Source of the DNA: Marinobacter aromaticivorans
GTDB taxonomy: Bacteria; Pseudomonadota; Gammaproteobacteria; Pseudomonadales; Oleiphilaceae
Assembly: GCF_002806975.1 (NCBI RefSeq)
Contig: NZ_NIHD01000014.1
Coordinates: 1-64,000 of the forward strand
Length of the DNA: 64,000 nt
Direction: 5' to 3'
The notes beneath the pieces are model-generated. The model saw only the letters and a list, made by a program, of their open reading frames with translations, was not told the origin of the DNA and ran no database searches. A program made the translations under genes and the position numbers. This document shows, in pieces, positions 44,179 to 52,362 of this stretch; position 1 is the first letter of the stretch; each line of letters begins with the position of its first letter.

Positions 44179-45981
44179 CTATGCTGCTTTGGTGAGTGAG
44201 TCGGGGAGCCAACCTTTCGTTTCATCCAGTTCATCCAGAATCGTCGCCAGATCGCCTTTCTTGGCGTCAGCCTGAGACAAAGCGAACTCATCGCCTTTCA
44301 GGTCTTTCAGGATTTCGATGAGCTTGCCTTTCCTGATCCTGTTGAAGTAATTCGCCTTCGTCGGTTGCCAGTGCTTACTCAGGTCGAACTTGATCTGTTC
44401 AGCAACGTATTGCTCAACTTCATTGGTCGCGCAGCGGAGCGTTTGAGCACTGCAATGGGCGAGGATGTTCAATTTGCTCGCTCTGGATAGTTTTTGGAAT
44501 GTTTTGAACTGTTCCAAGTCTCCTTCTTGGGCCAGCCAGTTCAGTTCTAAGGCATCACGATGCTTCCGAATTTCAGCAGCAGCGGAGGTTTCCTCAATGT
44601 CTTTGGTGGCAGAGAAGGTGTTCACATCCAGATCGATTCCAAGGGGTCTCCGGTACCACGTTGAACCCGCAAGCACTGTCTTGGCCATTGTGAAAACGGT
44701 CATGTCCAGACAGATTTCTGCTTTCTGCATCACCGCAGCCTCAAGAGCCTGGAGCCGGTATGCCTCAAGATCGCTTTTAAGCGCGTTGCTCTCGGTCGGT
44801 TGGGGTGCCTCGACTACAGTGCCATCTTCGTTTTGCGCTTTTTCTGACTGCTTCTTAGGCAGAGCGATGCCAACTTTTGTCACCAGCTCACCTGTTCGGA
44901 AGTCCACGGAAAGAAGGACCCCTGTTGACTGCTTCTGCTCGTCGGAAAATTCTCGTGAGGTGTCGATAGTTTCCTTCAGGTCACTTAATTCCTCGTTCAG
45001 TTGACGGAACCGTTCATTGGCTTCTTCATCCTCGTGGTCTGAGACCGCTTCCATCAGTCCCTCAAGCTCCCGTTCCTTCGCTTCAAACTCATGCACCACA
45101 GAGTCTGGTGCTGTGATGATTTCACCATCGATACACGGTGCAAATCGAAGTGGGTGGCTGTATCCGCCATCCAGCGTAGCCTCCACGAAGCCCCAGCCTT
45201 CTGCCTTGAAAGACTCTTGTAGCTTTTCGAGCTTTTCATCGGCCAGACGATTCAGGAGGTCGACGTCGTTGACGTATTGGCTGTCCGCGAACAAGTCTTC
45301 GGACAACGTGCCACCGGCGGCCTCGTAAGCCTCTTGCCCGACAAATTTAAAGGTGGTGTCCTCAGTCGTAACATCGGTGTTGAGCAGCTTTTGCCGCACG
45401 AACCGGGGAGAAGGGTGATACTGCTCTTTTACCTCTGCGAAGACGGAATCCTGAGCCTTCTGATCGTCCGTGACGGTAAAGGCCATGACCATGTCAAAGT
45501 TCATCTCTTGTGATCGGAAGGCGTCCAGAATCACCGGGGAGACAGCCCCAAGTTTCAGGAGTTTCTTAACTTCGGTGACAGGCTTACCGAATCGTTTCGC
45601 GATGTCCTCGATGGATCGTCCTGCATCCAGCATGGCCTTGTAGGCAACAAAGCGATCAGCGGGATGCATATCCGAGCGATAGTTCTCGGCCAGACTGGCT
45701 TCGATGGCTTCAGATTCCGTCTTCACGACGCACCGGACTGGAAATTCGGCATCGATCTTTCCTTCGGCAAGAAGGTGGTTTAAGGCGCTGAGTCGGCGTC
45801 CACCGGCAATAACCTCATACCGTCCCTCGGCATCGGGTGACGGAATGACAATGAGATTCTGCAGAACACCCTGCGACTCTATCAGAGCGCGGAGCTGCGC
45901 ATCTTCTTCCGCTGATGTTTTAACTTTCCGGACGTTGAGCGGTGACAGGGTCAGATTCTTGAGAGAGATTTGAGTTTCCAT
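44179..45981 (-). CDS. large ParB/Spo0J-family DNA-binding protein
   Basis: 600 aa with GAGGA before the ATG. N-terminal ParB nuclease-fold domain (NLTLSPLNVRK, LRALIESQGVLQNLIVIP, YEVIAGGRRLSALNHLL, ENYRSDMHPADRFVAYKAM), helix-turn-helix (SIEDIAKRFGKPVTEVKKLLKLG, ~123-145), a coiled-coil middle (~305-345) and a large C-terminal domain (MQKAEICLDMTVFTMAKTVLAG). Such 600-700 aa ParB relatives are common on large plasmids, separate from the parAB locus, with no assigned role. It is 25 kb from parS, so it is probably a second DNA-organising protein rather than the partition ParB. Confidence 0.82.
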   Translation of the reverse strand: METQISLKNLTLSPLNVRKVKTSAEEDAQLRALIESQGVLQNLIVIPSPDAEGRYEVIAGGRRLSALNHLLAEGKIDAEFPVRCVVKTESEAIEASLAENYRSDMHPADRFVAYKAMLDAGRSIEDIAKRFGKPVTEVKKLLKLGAVSPVILDAFRSQEMNFDMVMAFTVTDDQKAQDSVFAEVKEQYHPSPRFVRQKLLNTDVTTEDTTFKFVGQEAYEAAGGTLSEDLFADSQYVNDVDLLNRLADEKLEKLQESFKAEGWGFVEATLDGGYSHPLRFAPCIDGEIITAPDSVVHEFEAKERELEGLMEAVSDHEDEEANERFRQLNEELSDLKETIDTSREFSDEQKQSTGVLLSVDFRTGELVTKVGIALPKKQSEKAQNEDGTVVEAPQPTESNALKSDLEAYRLQALEAAVMQKAEICLDMTVFTMAKTVLAGSTWYRRPLGIDLDVNTFSATKDIEETSAAAEIRKHRDALELNWLAQEGDLEQFKTFQKLSRASKLNILAHCSAQTLRCATNEVEQYVAEQIKFDLSKHWQPTKANYFNRIRKGKLIEILKDLKGDEFALSQADAKKGDLATILDELDETKGWLPDSLTKAA

Positions 45982-46193
45982 TTCGTGATTCCTCTGAGTG
46001 AATATCGTTGGTGTTCACTCTTAAAATCTCACGGAAATGGCCACGGCCAACCCCTGAAAACACTATTTATAACAATAATATAGCTATTTTATAGAGTCAT
46101 TCCATAGCCATACGCAATACCTTTTTTGAACGTCGATTTTGGGTCGACGGTGGACATGAAATCCCACCACCGATCCCTTTTCTGGTCAGCGAA

Positions 46194-46430
46194 TCAGACC
46201 AGCCTGAACAGCACCTCTCCTTCATCGCTTGTTGCGGTTCCGTCTTCCAGAGTTCCTGCGCTTACCCAGAGGTCGCGCTTTCCGCACGGGGTCTCATCCG
46301 CAGGTATTCGCCCGAAAACTTCACCATTGCGAATGTTCGTAAAGGAATAGAGAACTTCTCCGTTTTTGTCTCGGATGTGGACTCCGCAGAGCCGGCCGAT
46401 TACTTCACCTTGCTTGGTTGTTGCATTCAT
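46194..46430 (-). CDS. hypothetical 78-aa protein
   Basis: Start chosen at the ATG preceded by AGGAGG, 42 codons into the longer frame. Small beta-rich protein with repeated VxxRxx strands (GEVIGRLCGVHIRDKNGEVLYSFTNIRNGEVFGRI). No signal or membrane segment. It is divergent from the gene at 46571 and shares with it a gap containing a LexA box. Confidence 0.6.
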   Translation of the reverse strand: MNATTKQGEVIGRLCGVHIRDKNGEVLYSFTNIRNGEVFGRIPADETPCGKRDLWVSAGTLEDGTATSDEGEVLFRLV

Positions 46431-46544
46431 CGTGTTGACCTCCTCAGTTGTCCGGTAATGGGTCATCCCTGACTCTAAACACGTCCGCAACAAAATGTTG
46501 ATCTTTTTCTGGTTAGCCTGGAAGGCAGTCCATCTGCAATAATG

Positions 46545-46560
46545 CTGTATATTCAAACAG
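46545..46560. promoter_or_regulatory. LexA (SOS) box
   Basis: CTGT-atattcaa-ACAG matches the gammaproteobacterial LexA consensus CTGT-N8-ACAG, with an AT-rich centre and TATAT flank. It lies 10 bp before the frame at 46571 and 115 bp upstream of the divergent 78-aa gene. Confidence 0.65.
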
Positions 46561-46570
46561 TATATATTTC

Positions 46571-46909
46571 ATGGAATTCAGACGCCGCCACAATTGTGTA
46601 TACAAAGAACTCGGGGCCTTCGCGAGCTGCGAACCGATTGGGTTTTGCACGGCTGATGGCATTGAGATAGGTAATTGGATCGGTATTGCTGATCGTGAAG
46701 TGGTTCGGCAGCTACCTTCGGTCCGTCCCGTACTTCTGGATATTGAGTCTTGGCGCCGCCACTTGCTTGAACCTTATCAGCGCCTGGGGCCCGGGGTGTA
46801 TATGGTGGGCATTTGTCTCGGAGACTCATCCTCAGTGTTGGGCGTGATGGATCGCAAACAGCCAATGCTTCGACGGAAACCTGGTAAAGATATTCTGGGT
46901 CGGAAATAA
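46571..46909 (+). CDS. hypothetical protein downstream of an SOS box
   Basis: 112 aa with no ribosome site before the ATG, which is only 10 bp after a LexA box. A leaderless mRNA or a later start is therefore possible. Sequence is compact alpha/beta with three cysteines (VYKELGAFASCEPIGFCTADGIEIGNW, PYQRLGPGVYMVGICLG). No family recognised. Confidence 0.45.
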   Translation: MEFRRRHNCVYKELGAFASCEPIGFCTADGIEIGNWIGIADREVVRQLPSVRPVLLDIESWRRHLLEPYQRLGPGVYMVGICLGDSSSVLGVMDRKQPMLRRKPGKDILGRK

Positions 46910-47010
46910 ACCTGAAAATTCTTCTTTCCCGGGGGTTGCCCGCGAAGATTTCCATGAGATCTTGAAATCACTAGCGAGCGTGGCTCCTGGGTGAGAGAGA
47001 GTGAGGGTTG

Positions 47011-47041
47011 GCCTTTCCGCATGCGGGGAGGCTTTTTTTTG
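47011..47041 (+). terminator. rho-independent terminator
   Basis: GCCTTTCCGC-at-GCGGGGAGGC followed by nine T; the stem contains two G-U pairs. It ends transcription of the SOS-box gene just ahead of the next operator. Confidence 0.82.
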
Positions 47042-47053
47042 TTCCCGCATTCT

Positions 47054-47082
47054 AAACGGTCATAGGTCACTGACTTTTTAAA
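47054..47082 (+). promoter_or_regulatory. regulon operator copy 5
   Basis: AAACGGTC (47054-47061), 10-base spacer, GACTTTTTAAA (47072-47082). The left arm matches copy 3 exactly. It lies 55 bp before the lipoprotein gene at 47138, directly after a terminator, as in copy 3. Confidence 0.6.
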
Positions 47083-47137
47083 TCTCATCCGCGGCATGAG
47101 CCAGGCCTAAGATCTGGTTTTTGACTCGGATATCACC

Positions 47138-47764
47138 ATGAAAACAAAACAATCGCTCTGTCTGATTCTGGCCTGCTCGACCCTCGTTGCTTGCGAGGGA
47201 GGGGGATCTTCATCAAGCTCTGGTCCCTCGGCGCAGGCACCGGATGTTGAAGAGAGAGAGTTGGTGTTCGAATTCTCTGAGGCCCCGTTAGAGCCAACCG
47301 TATTCAATATTGCTGCTGGCACTGGTGATCCTGAGGATCATTTTTCACCGAACGAGACGATCAGCATCACCTGGAAGATGGAGGTGTACTACGATGATCA
47401 GTCCGTCCCGGAATTCAATGAATCCTTTCCGTATACGGCGTCGGTCTACCTGAGTGAAGACGGTGCTTTCCAACAAGAAGATGACCTCGAGCTCTTCAGC
47501 ATTTCCTGCATGTGGCCATCGGACTCGGACTACGCCTGCGGGCAGTTTGCCTCGTTCGATTGTGATTACGCGCCAGGCAATCAAAATGTGATTTCCTGCT
47601 CGAGCATTCCCGTAGGCCGCACCAACGGCATCAACGATCTGCCCGTCGACACCTCCGCGTTTCTGAACGTGATTCCCAAGAGTGCCGACGTGCTCTATGT
47701 GGCATGCCTGGACGAAGAACCGAACAAGTGCACAACGTTCACCGGTTCGCTGCAGCTCAATTGA
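47138..47764 (+). CDS. putative lipoprotein with Ser-rich linker
   Basis: 208 aa. Lipoprotein signal with lipobox LVAC (Cys ~19), a Gly/Ser stretch, then a beta-rich acidic domain with six cysteines (SISCMWPSDSDYACGQFASFDCDYAPG, ISCSSIP, VACLDEEPNKCTTF) likely oxidised in the periplasm. No family recognised. It has its own regulon operator, suggesting a surface role during mating (inference). The stop shares TGATG with the next gene. Confidence 0.65.
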   Translation: MKTKQSLCLILACSTLVACEGGGSSSSSGPSAQAPDVEERELVFEFSEAPLEPTVFNIAAGTGDPEDHFSPNETISITWKMEVYYDDQSVPEFNESFPYTASVYLSEDGAFQQEDDLELFSISCMWPSDSDYACGQFASFDCDYAPGNQNVISCSSIPVGRTNGINDLPVDTSAFLNVIPKSADVLYVACLDEEPNKCTTFTGSLQLN

Positions 47765-48003
47765 TGTCACCTCTGTTGATCAGCACCTGTTCCGACAAGT
47801 CCGAGCTCGCCTGGGCGATTGAAATTGCACTGGGCGTTGCCACGATCAATGAGGGTCGTGACTACCCATCTGACAGGTGCGATATCCAAACCAAATTGAG
47901 GGACGTGAGGACAGTTGGTGAATTCAATGCCATTGCGATGAGATTGAATACCAGCTGGTCAGAACTTGAGGCCCGGCGAAAACGACGATTGGTATTGTCA
48001 TGA
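47764..48003 (+). CDS. hypothetical 79-aa protein coupled to the lipoprotein gene
   Basis: Start overlaps the lipoprotein stop. Soluble and helical, ending in a basic tail (EARRKRRLVLS). The core (CSDKSELAWAIEIALGVATINEG, VRTVGEFNAIAMRLNTSWSELE) has no recognised family. Operon placement suggests co-regulation with the transfer genes. Confidence 0.55.
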   Translation: MSPLLISTCSDKSELAWAIEIALGVATINEGRDYPSDRCDIQTKLRDVRTVGEFNAIAMRLNTSWSELEARRKRRLVLS

Positions 48004-48047
48004 GCTTGTAGCTCAACGGAGTTGATGGCCTCTTATTTTCCATTGTT

Positions 48048-48527
48048 TCAGCGTCGATTGAGTATGTTTCGGCTATTCAAAAACGCTTCCACAGCCTTTT
48101 CAAACCCTCCCGATTCGTACCAGTTTTGTAGCAGCTTTTTTGTTGTACCTCTGAACGCCGGGATTGCGATGTCTATGAGTTCGGATTCCGTTTTCGCGTC
48201 GGGAAAACGTCCTGACATGACGAAATTGATGCCATGGTCGGGAATGCTGAAACCAGTCACTCGTTCGCCGACGGTTAAATGGACGAAGTACGAGACTGTT
48301 CCCGCTCCCGTGGAGAATCCGCCCGCAACGTTGATCGCACCACCGAATGAATTTAGCCGTTCGCACATCTGCTCGCGGGCTTGCCACTGAGGGAGTGTTG
48401 ATCCAATGGTTAGTGCCCTCTGGACATTGCCATCTACGATCGTGAAATGAACCTGGCAATTGCTGGCCTGGGCTATTGGCGCAATCAAACAGCAGGCAAG
48501 CAAGCTTGAGTTGAGTAATCGTTTCAT
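48048..48527 (-). CDS. secreted hypothetical protein
   Basis: 159 aa with GGGAAGGA before the ATG. Signal peptide (cleavage after AQAS), then a beta-rich domain (CQVHFTIVDGNVQRAL, GTVSYFVHLTVGERVTGFSI, FVMSGRFPDAKTESELIDIAIPAFRGTT). Two cysteines could form a disulfide. No family recognised. Monocistronic on the minus strand; the 207 bp downstream to 48735 show no convincing gene. Confidence 0.6.
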   Translation of the reverse strand: MKRLLNSSLLACCLIAPIAQASNCQVHFTIVDGNVQRALTIGSTLPQWQAREQMCERLNSFGGAINVAGGFSTGAGTVSYFVHLTVGERVTGFSIPDHGINFVMSGRFPDAKTESELIDIAIPAFRGTTKKLLQNWYESGGFEKAVEAFLNSRNILNRR

Positions 48528-48734
48528 CAGTCCTTCCCTTGAAATTCAGAACCACTGCTTCCCTGAAGCTATCAACTTCTCGCTATTGATAGTTGGAGTT
48601 AAGATTAACGTTGAGGGCAAAGTCGCGACGGTTATTGGCGGGATCACCCTGGCTAAAGGTATCTGCTATCAATTAACCTGATGTTGAACGAATTTCCTCA
48701 GCGATTTTGAGAGCTGCACCTCTTTTTCTCGGGT

Positions 48735-49244
48735 TCAGGCTGCCGAATCGTCGCAGTCCCCGCGGAAGCCACAGCTGCGACATTTCTTAAGCTCGGGCCG
48801 GCTCGGTACCGCATGACCGAACTTTGCTTGTCGGGCATGGACGACGGCGGGCTGAATCCGATCGAACAACGCCTTGTCGGAAGAAGGAAGCTTAAACACT
48901 TCCTGAATGGCGGAGGTCTTGATCAGTACCTGATTCACCCTGTACCCATCTCCCCGGGCAGCCAGGGCCGCGCAAAAGGCTTGGGTGACATCGCTCTCAA
49001 ACACTGGACCGTTTCGGCTCTTGTACTCAACAGAAAGAACACCGGTGCGAGTCCGATACAGCGCATCCGGCTTCCCAAAGACCTTGAAGGCTCCATTGAA
49101 GAAGGGTTTGGTGTGGCGGCCGTCGTCGATCCATATCAAGTCGCCCTCAATGCCCAGCTCGTCAACGAGGCTGTTACGGCGCCGTCGCCAAACGATGACC
49201 AGTACAGCCACTACCGCAATAAAAATGAGCAGCTCATGAAACAT
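48735..49244 (-). CDS. Cas4-like PD-(D/E)XK nuclease, C-terminal half (membrane-anchored)
   Basis: 169 aa. I start at the ATG with GAGGAAAAA upstream, 11 codons into the longer frame. One membrane segment (MFHELLIFIAVVAVLVIVW) and basic stop-transfer (RRRR), then a nuclease core: Asp in FGKPDALY, Glu-Tyr-Lys in GVLSVEYKSR, Gln in TQAFCAAL, and three clustered cysteines KKCRSCGFRGDCDD. In Cas4/Dna2 nucleases these residues bind the catalytic metal and, with one distant N-terminal Cys, a 4Fe-4S cluster. The missing N-terminal Cys and the RG..H motif are in the overlapping upstream gene. Confidence 0.7.
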   Translation of the reverse strand: MFHELLIFIAVVAVLVIVWRRRRNSLVDELGIEGDLIWIDDGRHTKPFFNGAFKVFGKPDALYRTRTGVLSVEYKSRNGPVFESDVTQAFCAALAARGDGYRVNQVLIKTSAIQEVFKLPSSDKALFDRIQPAVVHARQAKFGHAVPSRPELKKCRSCGFRGDCDDSAA

Positions 49245-49668
49245 GGCTTTTTCCTCGCAGTTCAACCCACAGAACAAGCCTGTCCACGATCCGCCTCAGC
49301 AGCAGGTCAATCCAGGAAGACCTTTTGCTGATTTCGATGACCATCGGAGACAGCCGGTAATAGACTGCAATCAGGATCCGGCCGCCGGGCATGTAATCCA
49401 GTGTGTTGTCACGAAACTGGCGGAGAGTTTCCGTGCGCTGATCCTCCATTCCGTAGAGGTAAGAGGCCACGTAACAGCGTTTGTCTATGCTGATCTGGCG
49501 ATTAAACTGCTCGTGCTTCAGATTGCCCCGATCCTGAGCGGCTACGGCCCTTCGCGAAGGTTTGGCGCCGGCGTATTTCAGTGCGACTGAATTCGGGCAA
49601 AACTCGCTCCGGCCTACGTCTGAGGCTGAAATCCACTCGGATTTTCTCTTTGATTTATCGTGGCGCAT
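49234..49668 (-). CDS. Cas4-like nuclease, N-terminal half
   Basis: 144 aa. The N-terminal region ISASDVGRSEFCPNSVALKYAG then RAVAAQDRGNLKHEQFNR matches the start of Cas4-type nucleases: a Cys for the iron-sulfur cluster and an RG..H motif. It ends in an amphipathic or hydrophobic stretch (SSWIDLLLRRIVDRLVLWVEL). It overlaps the next gene by 11 bp and starts 3 bp after the spermidine-synthase-like gene, so all three should be translated together. The two halves would assemble at the membrane (inference). Confidence 0.65.
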   Translation of the reverse strand: MRHDKSKRKSEWISASDVGRSEFCPNSVALKYAGAKPSRRAVAAQDRGNLKHEQFNRQISIDKRCYVASYLYGMEDQRTETLRQFRDNTLDYMPGGRILIAVYYRLSPMVIEISKRSSWIDLLLRRIVDRLVLWVELRGKSHVS

Positions 49669-49671
49669 CGC

Positions 49672-51084
49672 TTATCTCGCCGATCCATGAAGTGCCGACA
49701 GGTATCCGTCGACGGTTACCCTTGTTGTATCATCAAAATAAGCACGGGCAACTCTGTCCACGCCGGACGACCGCTTTCCGCACAAATACACCAGGTTCTG
49801 CAGGGAGTCGTCATAGCTGGTGATGTCAGTGACACACCGTGAGAAAGCCAGCCGGACTGTATTATCCATCGTCTGGGAATAGCGATCCGTAAGCCGCGGA
49901 TTGGCAGCAATATTCAGAACAGCTTTCCCGTTTTCGGTTAGGCGCTCGGACACCAAGCTGAAAAATTCAAAGGTGGCTGTGTGCATGGGAATAGTGGCCG
50001 CATTGGTGTAGAGATCAACCACAATGACATCCCATCGCTTTTCATTGGTGAGCAGGAACGCTCTTGCATCCTGGGTAACGAAGTCTCCTTTGATGGGCTC
50101 GCCTAGGAAGTCGCCCTCTGCCACGGATTTCAGCATCGGATCGATGTCCAAGTAGGTGAAGTTTGCGCCTTTGGTGTCTTCGGCAGACAAGGTGAATCCG
50201 CCGGCGCCCAGGACGAGGATGTCTTTGCCAGCTACGTCGTCTGCAAATATCGCCGATTTCATCATTTCAATGTATGGCCAGCCCTGGCGTGTCTCGGCGT
50301 CGATGAATGAAGCGGAGCTGCGGTTGATCACCAACCTTTTACCCCCGTCTGTGGCTTCGACCCGGATATCGCTGTATGGGGTAGTAGCGGCAAAAAGCTG
50401 GTTTGGCATCCGGACGTTGGCGACGAACGCCACCGCCAGTGACAGACTCGTGATGCTCAGCAGCATTGGCTTCAGGACGGTTTTTTCTGGACGCAACACA
50501 AGCAAGACACAGAAGCTTAGGATCATGCAGTTCACCAGAATGGAATACCCGACGCCCAAGAAATACATCAGCACCAGTGAAGTCAGAAGACACCCGACGA
50601 CGTTGCCCACGGTACTGATCGCAGTCGCACTCCCCGCAGCCTCGCTTTTGCGAGTCTCCTGATCTGCAGTGTTCAACAACAGGGGGACCGTCTGCCCCAG
50701 CAAAAATACCAATGGCGACATGACCAAGAAACAGAACGCGAAGAGATGGACCAGGGGATTCCCCAGGATTGGCAGCCCAAAACTGATGTCGGCAATTGAC
50801 AGAAAAAACATGCTAACAAAGGGGTAGGAGAGGCCAATACCAAACAACGCGATGGCGCCAACCAGGTTGAAAAGCAGTGCCCGGGAAAACTTTTCAGGCG
50901 CGGTCTTGCCGCCAAAGAAGTAGCCAAGGGCCAACGCACCCAGGAAACAACTGATGATGATCGACGTGCACAGTACCGAGCTGCCTACGAACGCGACGGT
51001 CTGTCGTATCGTGACCATTTGAACACCGCTGCTGGCGAGACCTTCCAGTAAGAGAATCAGATAAGCACGTTTCGTGGAGAACAT
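49672..51084 (-). CDS. multi-pass membrane protein with spermidine synthase-like methyltransferase-fold domain
   Basis: 470 aa from ATG 51084; the longer frame needs a TTG. About seven or eight membrane segments (residues ~5-215; e.g. TSIIISCFLGALALGYFFGGK, LLGQTVPLLL) precede a Rossmann-type domain with DILVLGAGGFT (~292), YLDIDPML (~315), QDARAFL (~345) and WDVIVVDLYT (~358). This is the plan of fused membrane/spermidine-synthase-like proteins. The Asp needed for aminopropyl transfer could be that of VVDLY, but the true substrate is unknown. First gene of the operon, with a regulon operator 67 bp upstream. Confidence 0.75.
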   Translation of the reverse strand: MFSTKRAYLILLLEGLASSGVQMVTIRQTVAFVGSSVLCTSIIISCFLGALALGYFFGGKTAPEKFSRALLFNLVGAIALFGIGLSYPFVSMFFLSIADISFGLPILGNPLVHLFAFCFLVMSPLVFLLGQTVPLLLNTADQETRKSEAAGSATAISTVGNVVGCLLTSLVLMYFLGVGYSILVNCMILSFCVLLVLRPEKTVLKPMLLSITSLSLAVAFVANVRMPNQLFAATTPYSDIRVEATDGGKRLVINRSSASFIDAETRQGWPYIEMMKSAIFADDVAGKDILVLGAGGFTLSAEDTKGANFTYLDIDPMLKSVAEGDFLGEPIKGDFVTQDARAFLLTNEKRWDVIVVDLYTNAATIPMHTATFEFFSLVSERLTENGKAVLNIAANPRLTDRYSQTMDNTVRLAFSRCVTDITSYDDSLQNLVYLCGKRSSGVDRVARAYFDDTTRVTVDGYLSALHGSAR

Positions 51085-51150
51085 GGATGCATGGTCCTGT
51101 TGGAAAGCAAAACCAGAGGCTATCAAGTGCTTCGGCTTGAGATGGGGTTT

Positions 51151-51176
51151 AAAAGGTCACGGCCCTGTGACCTTAT
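51151..51176 (-). promoter_or_regulatory. regulon operator copy 6
   Basis: AAAAGGTC (51151-51158), 10-base spacer ACGGCCCTGT, GACCTTAT (51169-51176), with TTT on the left. The side facing the minus-strand operon reads GACCTTTTAAA, the same polarity as the other copies. The 491-bp gap 51085-51575 otherwise shows no gene. Confidence 0.7.
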
Positions 51177-51559
51177 AATGATGACTGGCAACCCGGTAAT
51201 ACCAAAATGTTAGCCAGACCCGCCACATCATTGTGATATGACCGCTCTGTCGCACAGACGGGTTGCTGTTGGGCATTGTACGTTGGGGGGTTGCAGCCGG
51301 CCCCGGAATGTAGTTCGCACTTAAACATAAGCGAACATTCGAGTCAGGGCTTGCCTCCAGAGCCTCCCGGCTAATCACAGCCATTTCATCCAGTATGATT
51401 GGCGGAGAAAATTGCAGACGCTGAATGATTACGTGGCAGAGATGGCCATGCTTGGCTAAGCTATTGTTTTATTAATTTATGTGGAGCGCGATTGATGGTT
51501 CGACGTCAGTGATAATGACGCAGTCAAATTTCTGCAATGATAAAGCGCGCTGCCTAATC

Positions 51560-51569
51560 GTGTTAGCCC
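51560..51569 (+). other. left boundary core site of the cassette array
   Basis: GTGTTAGCCC contains the integron core GTTRGRY/GTTAGCC directly before the first cassette gene. It may be the R' end of a lost upstream attC or of an attI. No full attC was found to its left. Confidence 0.4.
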
Positions 51570-51575
51570 CACGAG

Positions 51576-52241
51576 ATGATTATGGAAGACATAGCAAAAA
51601 TTGGAGAAGCTGTAGCGATTATAGCTGCATGCTGGGCAATCATTTCCGGCGTTGGAGCTTGGAAGCGTGAGTTCATAGGAAAACGCAAAATTGAACTGGC
51701 GGAAGAAGTCTTAGCTTCGTTTTTTGAGGTTAAAGATGCGATTGCCTACATGAGAAGCCCATTCTCTAGCGGGAATGAGGGTAAGACAAGGCAACGAGCC
51801 GAAAATGAAACGAAAGAAGAGTCAGAGTTATTAGATCGGGGCTATATCGTCTACGAGCGATACAACGCGAAGAAAGAAATCTTCGTCAAGTTCAACACCC
51901 TAAAATACCGCTTTATGGCTGCGTTTGGAGCAGAGACGGAAGAGATTTTCAACGATACATCGAAAACTATTAATAGCATCTTTGTTTCTGCGCAAATGCT
52001 CGCTACTCACTATTGGCAGCGCCAAGGCAGAGTTCAAATGGCTGATGATGAATTTCGACGACACTTAGACGAAATGCATGAGCATGAGGGCGTATTTTGG
52101 GACCGAATGAATGATAACGATGAAATAAGAACACAACTTCAGAGTATTCAGCAAAGACTGGATGCTGTAACTCGACCCTGCTTTGAAGAACCAATGAAAA
52201 GCTATTCCCTACTGACGAAGCGATGGTGGAAAAAGGGCTAA
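51576..52241 (+). CDS. cassette 1: membrane-anchored hypothetical protein
   Basis: 221 aa; ATG at 51576 or 51582. One N-terminal membrane segment (AVAIIAACWAIISGVGAW), then a charged helical cytoplasmic domain (KRKIELAEEVLASFFEVKDAIAYMRSPF, YERYNAKKEIFVKFNTLKYRFMAAFG, IQQRLDAVTRPCF). This membrane-plus-helical plan is common in cassette and defence-island proteins of unknown function. Its stop codon lies inside the attC that follows. Confidence 0.65.
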   Translation: MIMEDIAKIGEAVAIIAACWAIISGVGAWKREFIGKRKIELAEEVLASFFEVKDAIAYMRSPFSSGNEGKTRQRAENETKEESELLDRGYIVYERYNAKKEIFVKFNTLKYRFMAAFGAETEEIFNDTSKTINSIFVSAQMLATHYWQRQGRVQMADDEFRRHLDEMHEHEGVFWDRMNDNDEIRTQLQSIQQRLDAVTRPCFEEPMKSYSLLTKRWWKKG

Positions 52242-52313
52242 CAATTTGTGTCACTCAGGTGGCCGTTACGCCGCTTCGCACTGTAAAGGCTACCGGTGGG
52301 CTCCGCGTTAGGC
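52236..52313 (+). other. attC: attC site 1
   Basis: Starts GGCTAACAA and ends GCGTTAGGC 78 bp later, the R'' and R' arms of an integron recombination site. The interior (CCGTTACGCCGCTTCGCACTG) is partly palindromic. It directly follows a coding region, as expected for a cassette. Confidence 0.75.
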
Positions 52314-52362
52314 GAACGAGGATGAGTAGTCGAAGTTGGGTGCTGGGATCTGGAGAGTGAGA

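Noticed and set aside
48460..48681. 73-aa plus-strand frame overlapping the secreted-protein gene
   Set aside because: Its start lies inside the opposite-strand gene, which has a signal peptide and a good ribosome site; the remaining ~40 codons lack a start.
48735..49668. CRISPR-Cas locus signalled by Cas4-like residues
   Set aside because: No cas1, cas2, effector genes or repeat arrays occur in the window; the Cas4 fold is shared with many non-CRISPR nucleases.
51183..51217. Short palindrome CTGGCAAC...GTTAGCCAG as an attC
   Set aside because: Only ~35 bp and without internal pairing arms; too short for a functional attC.
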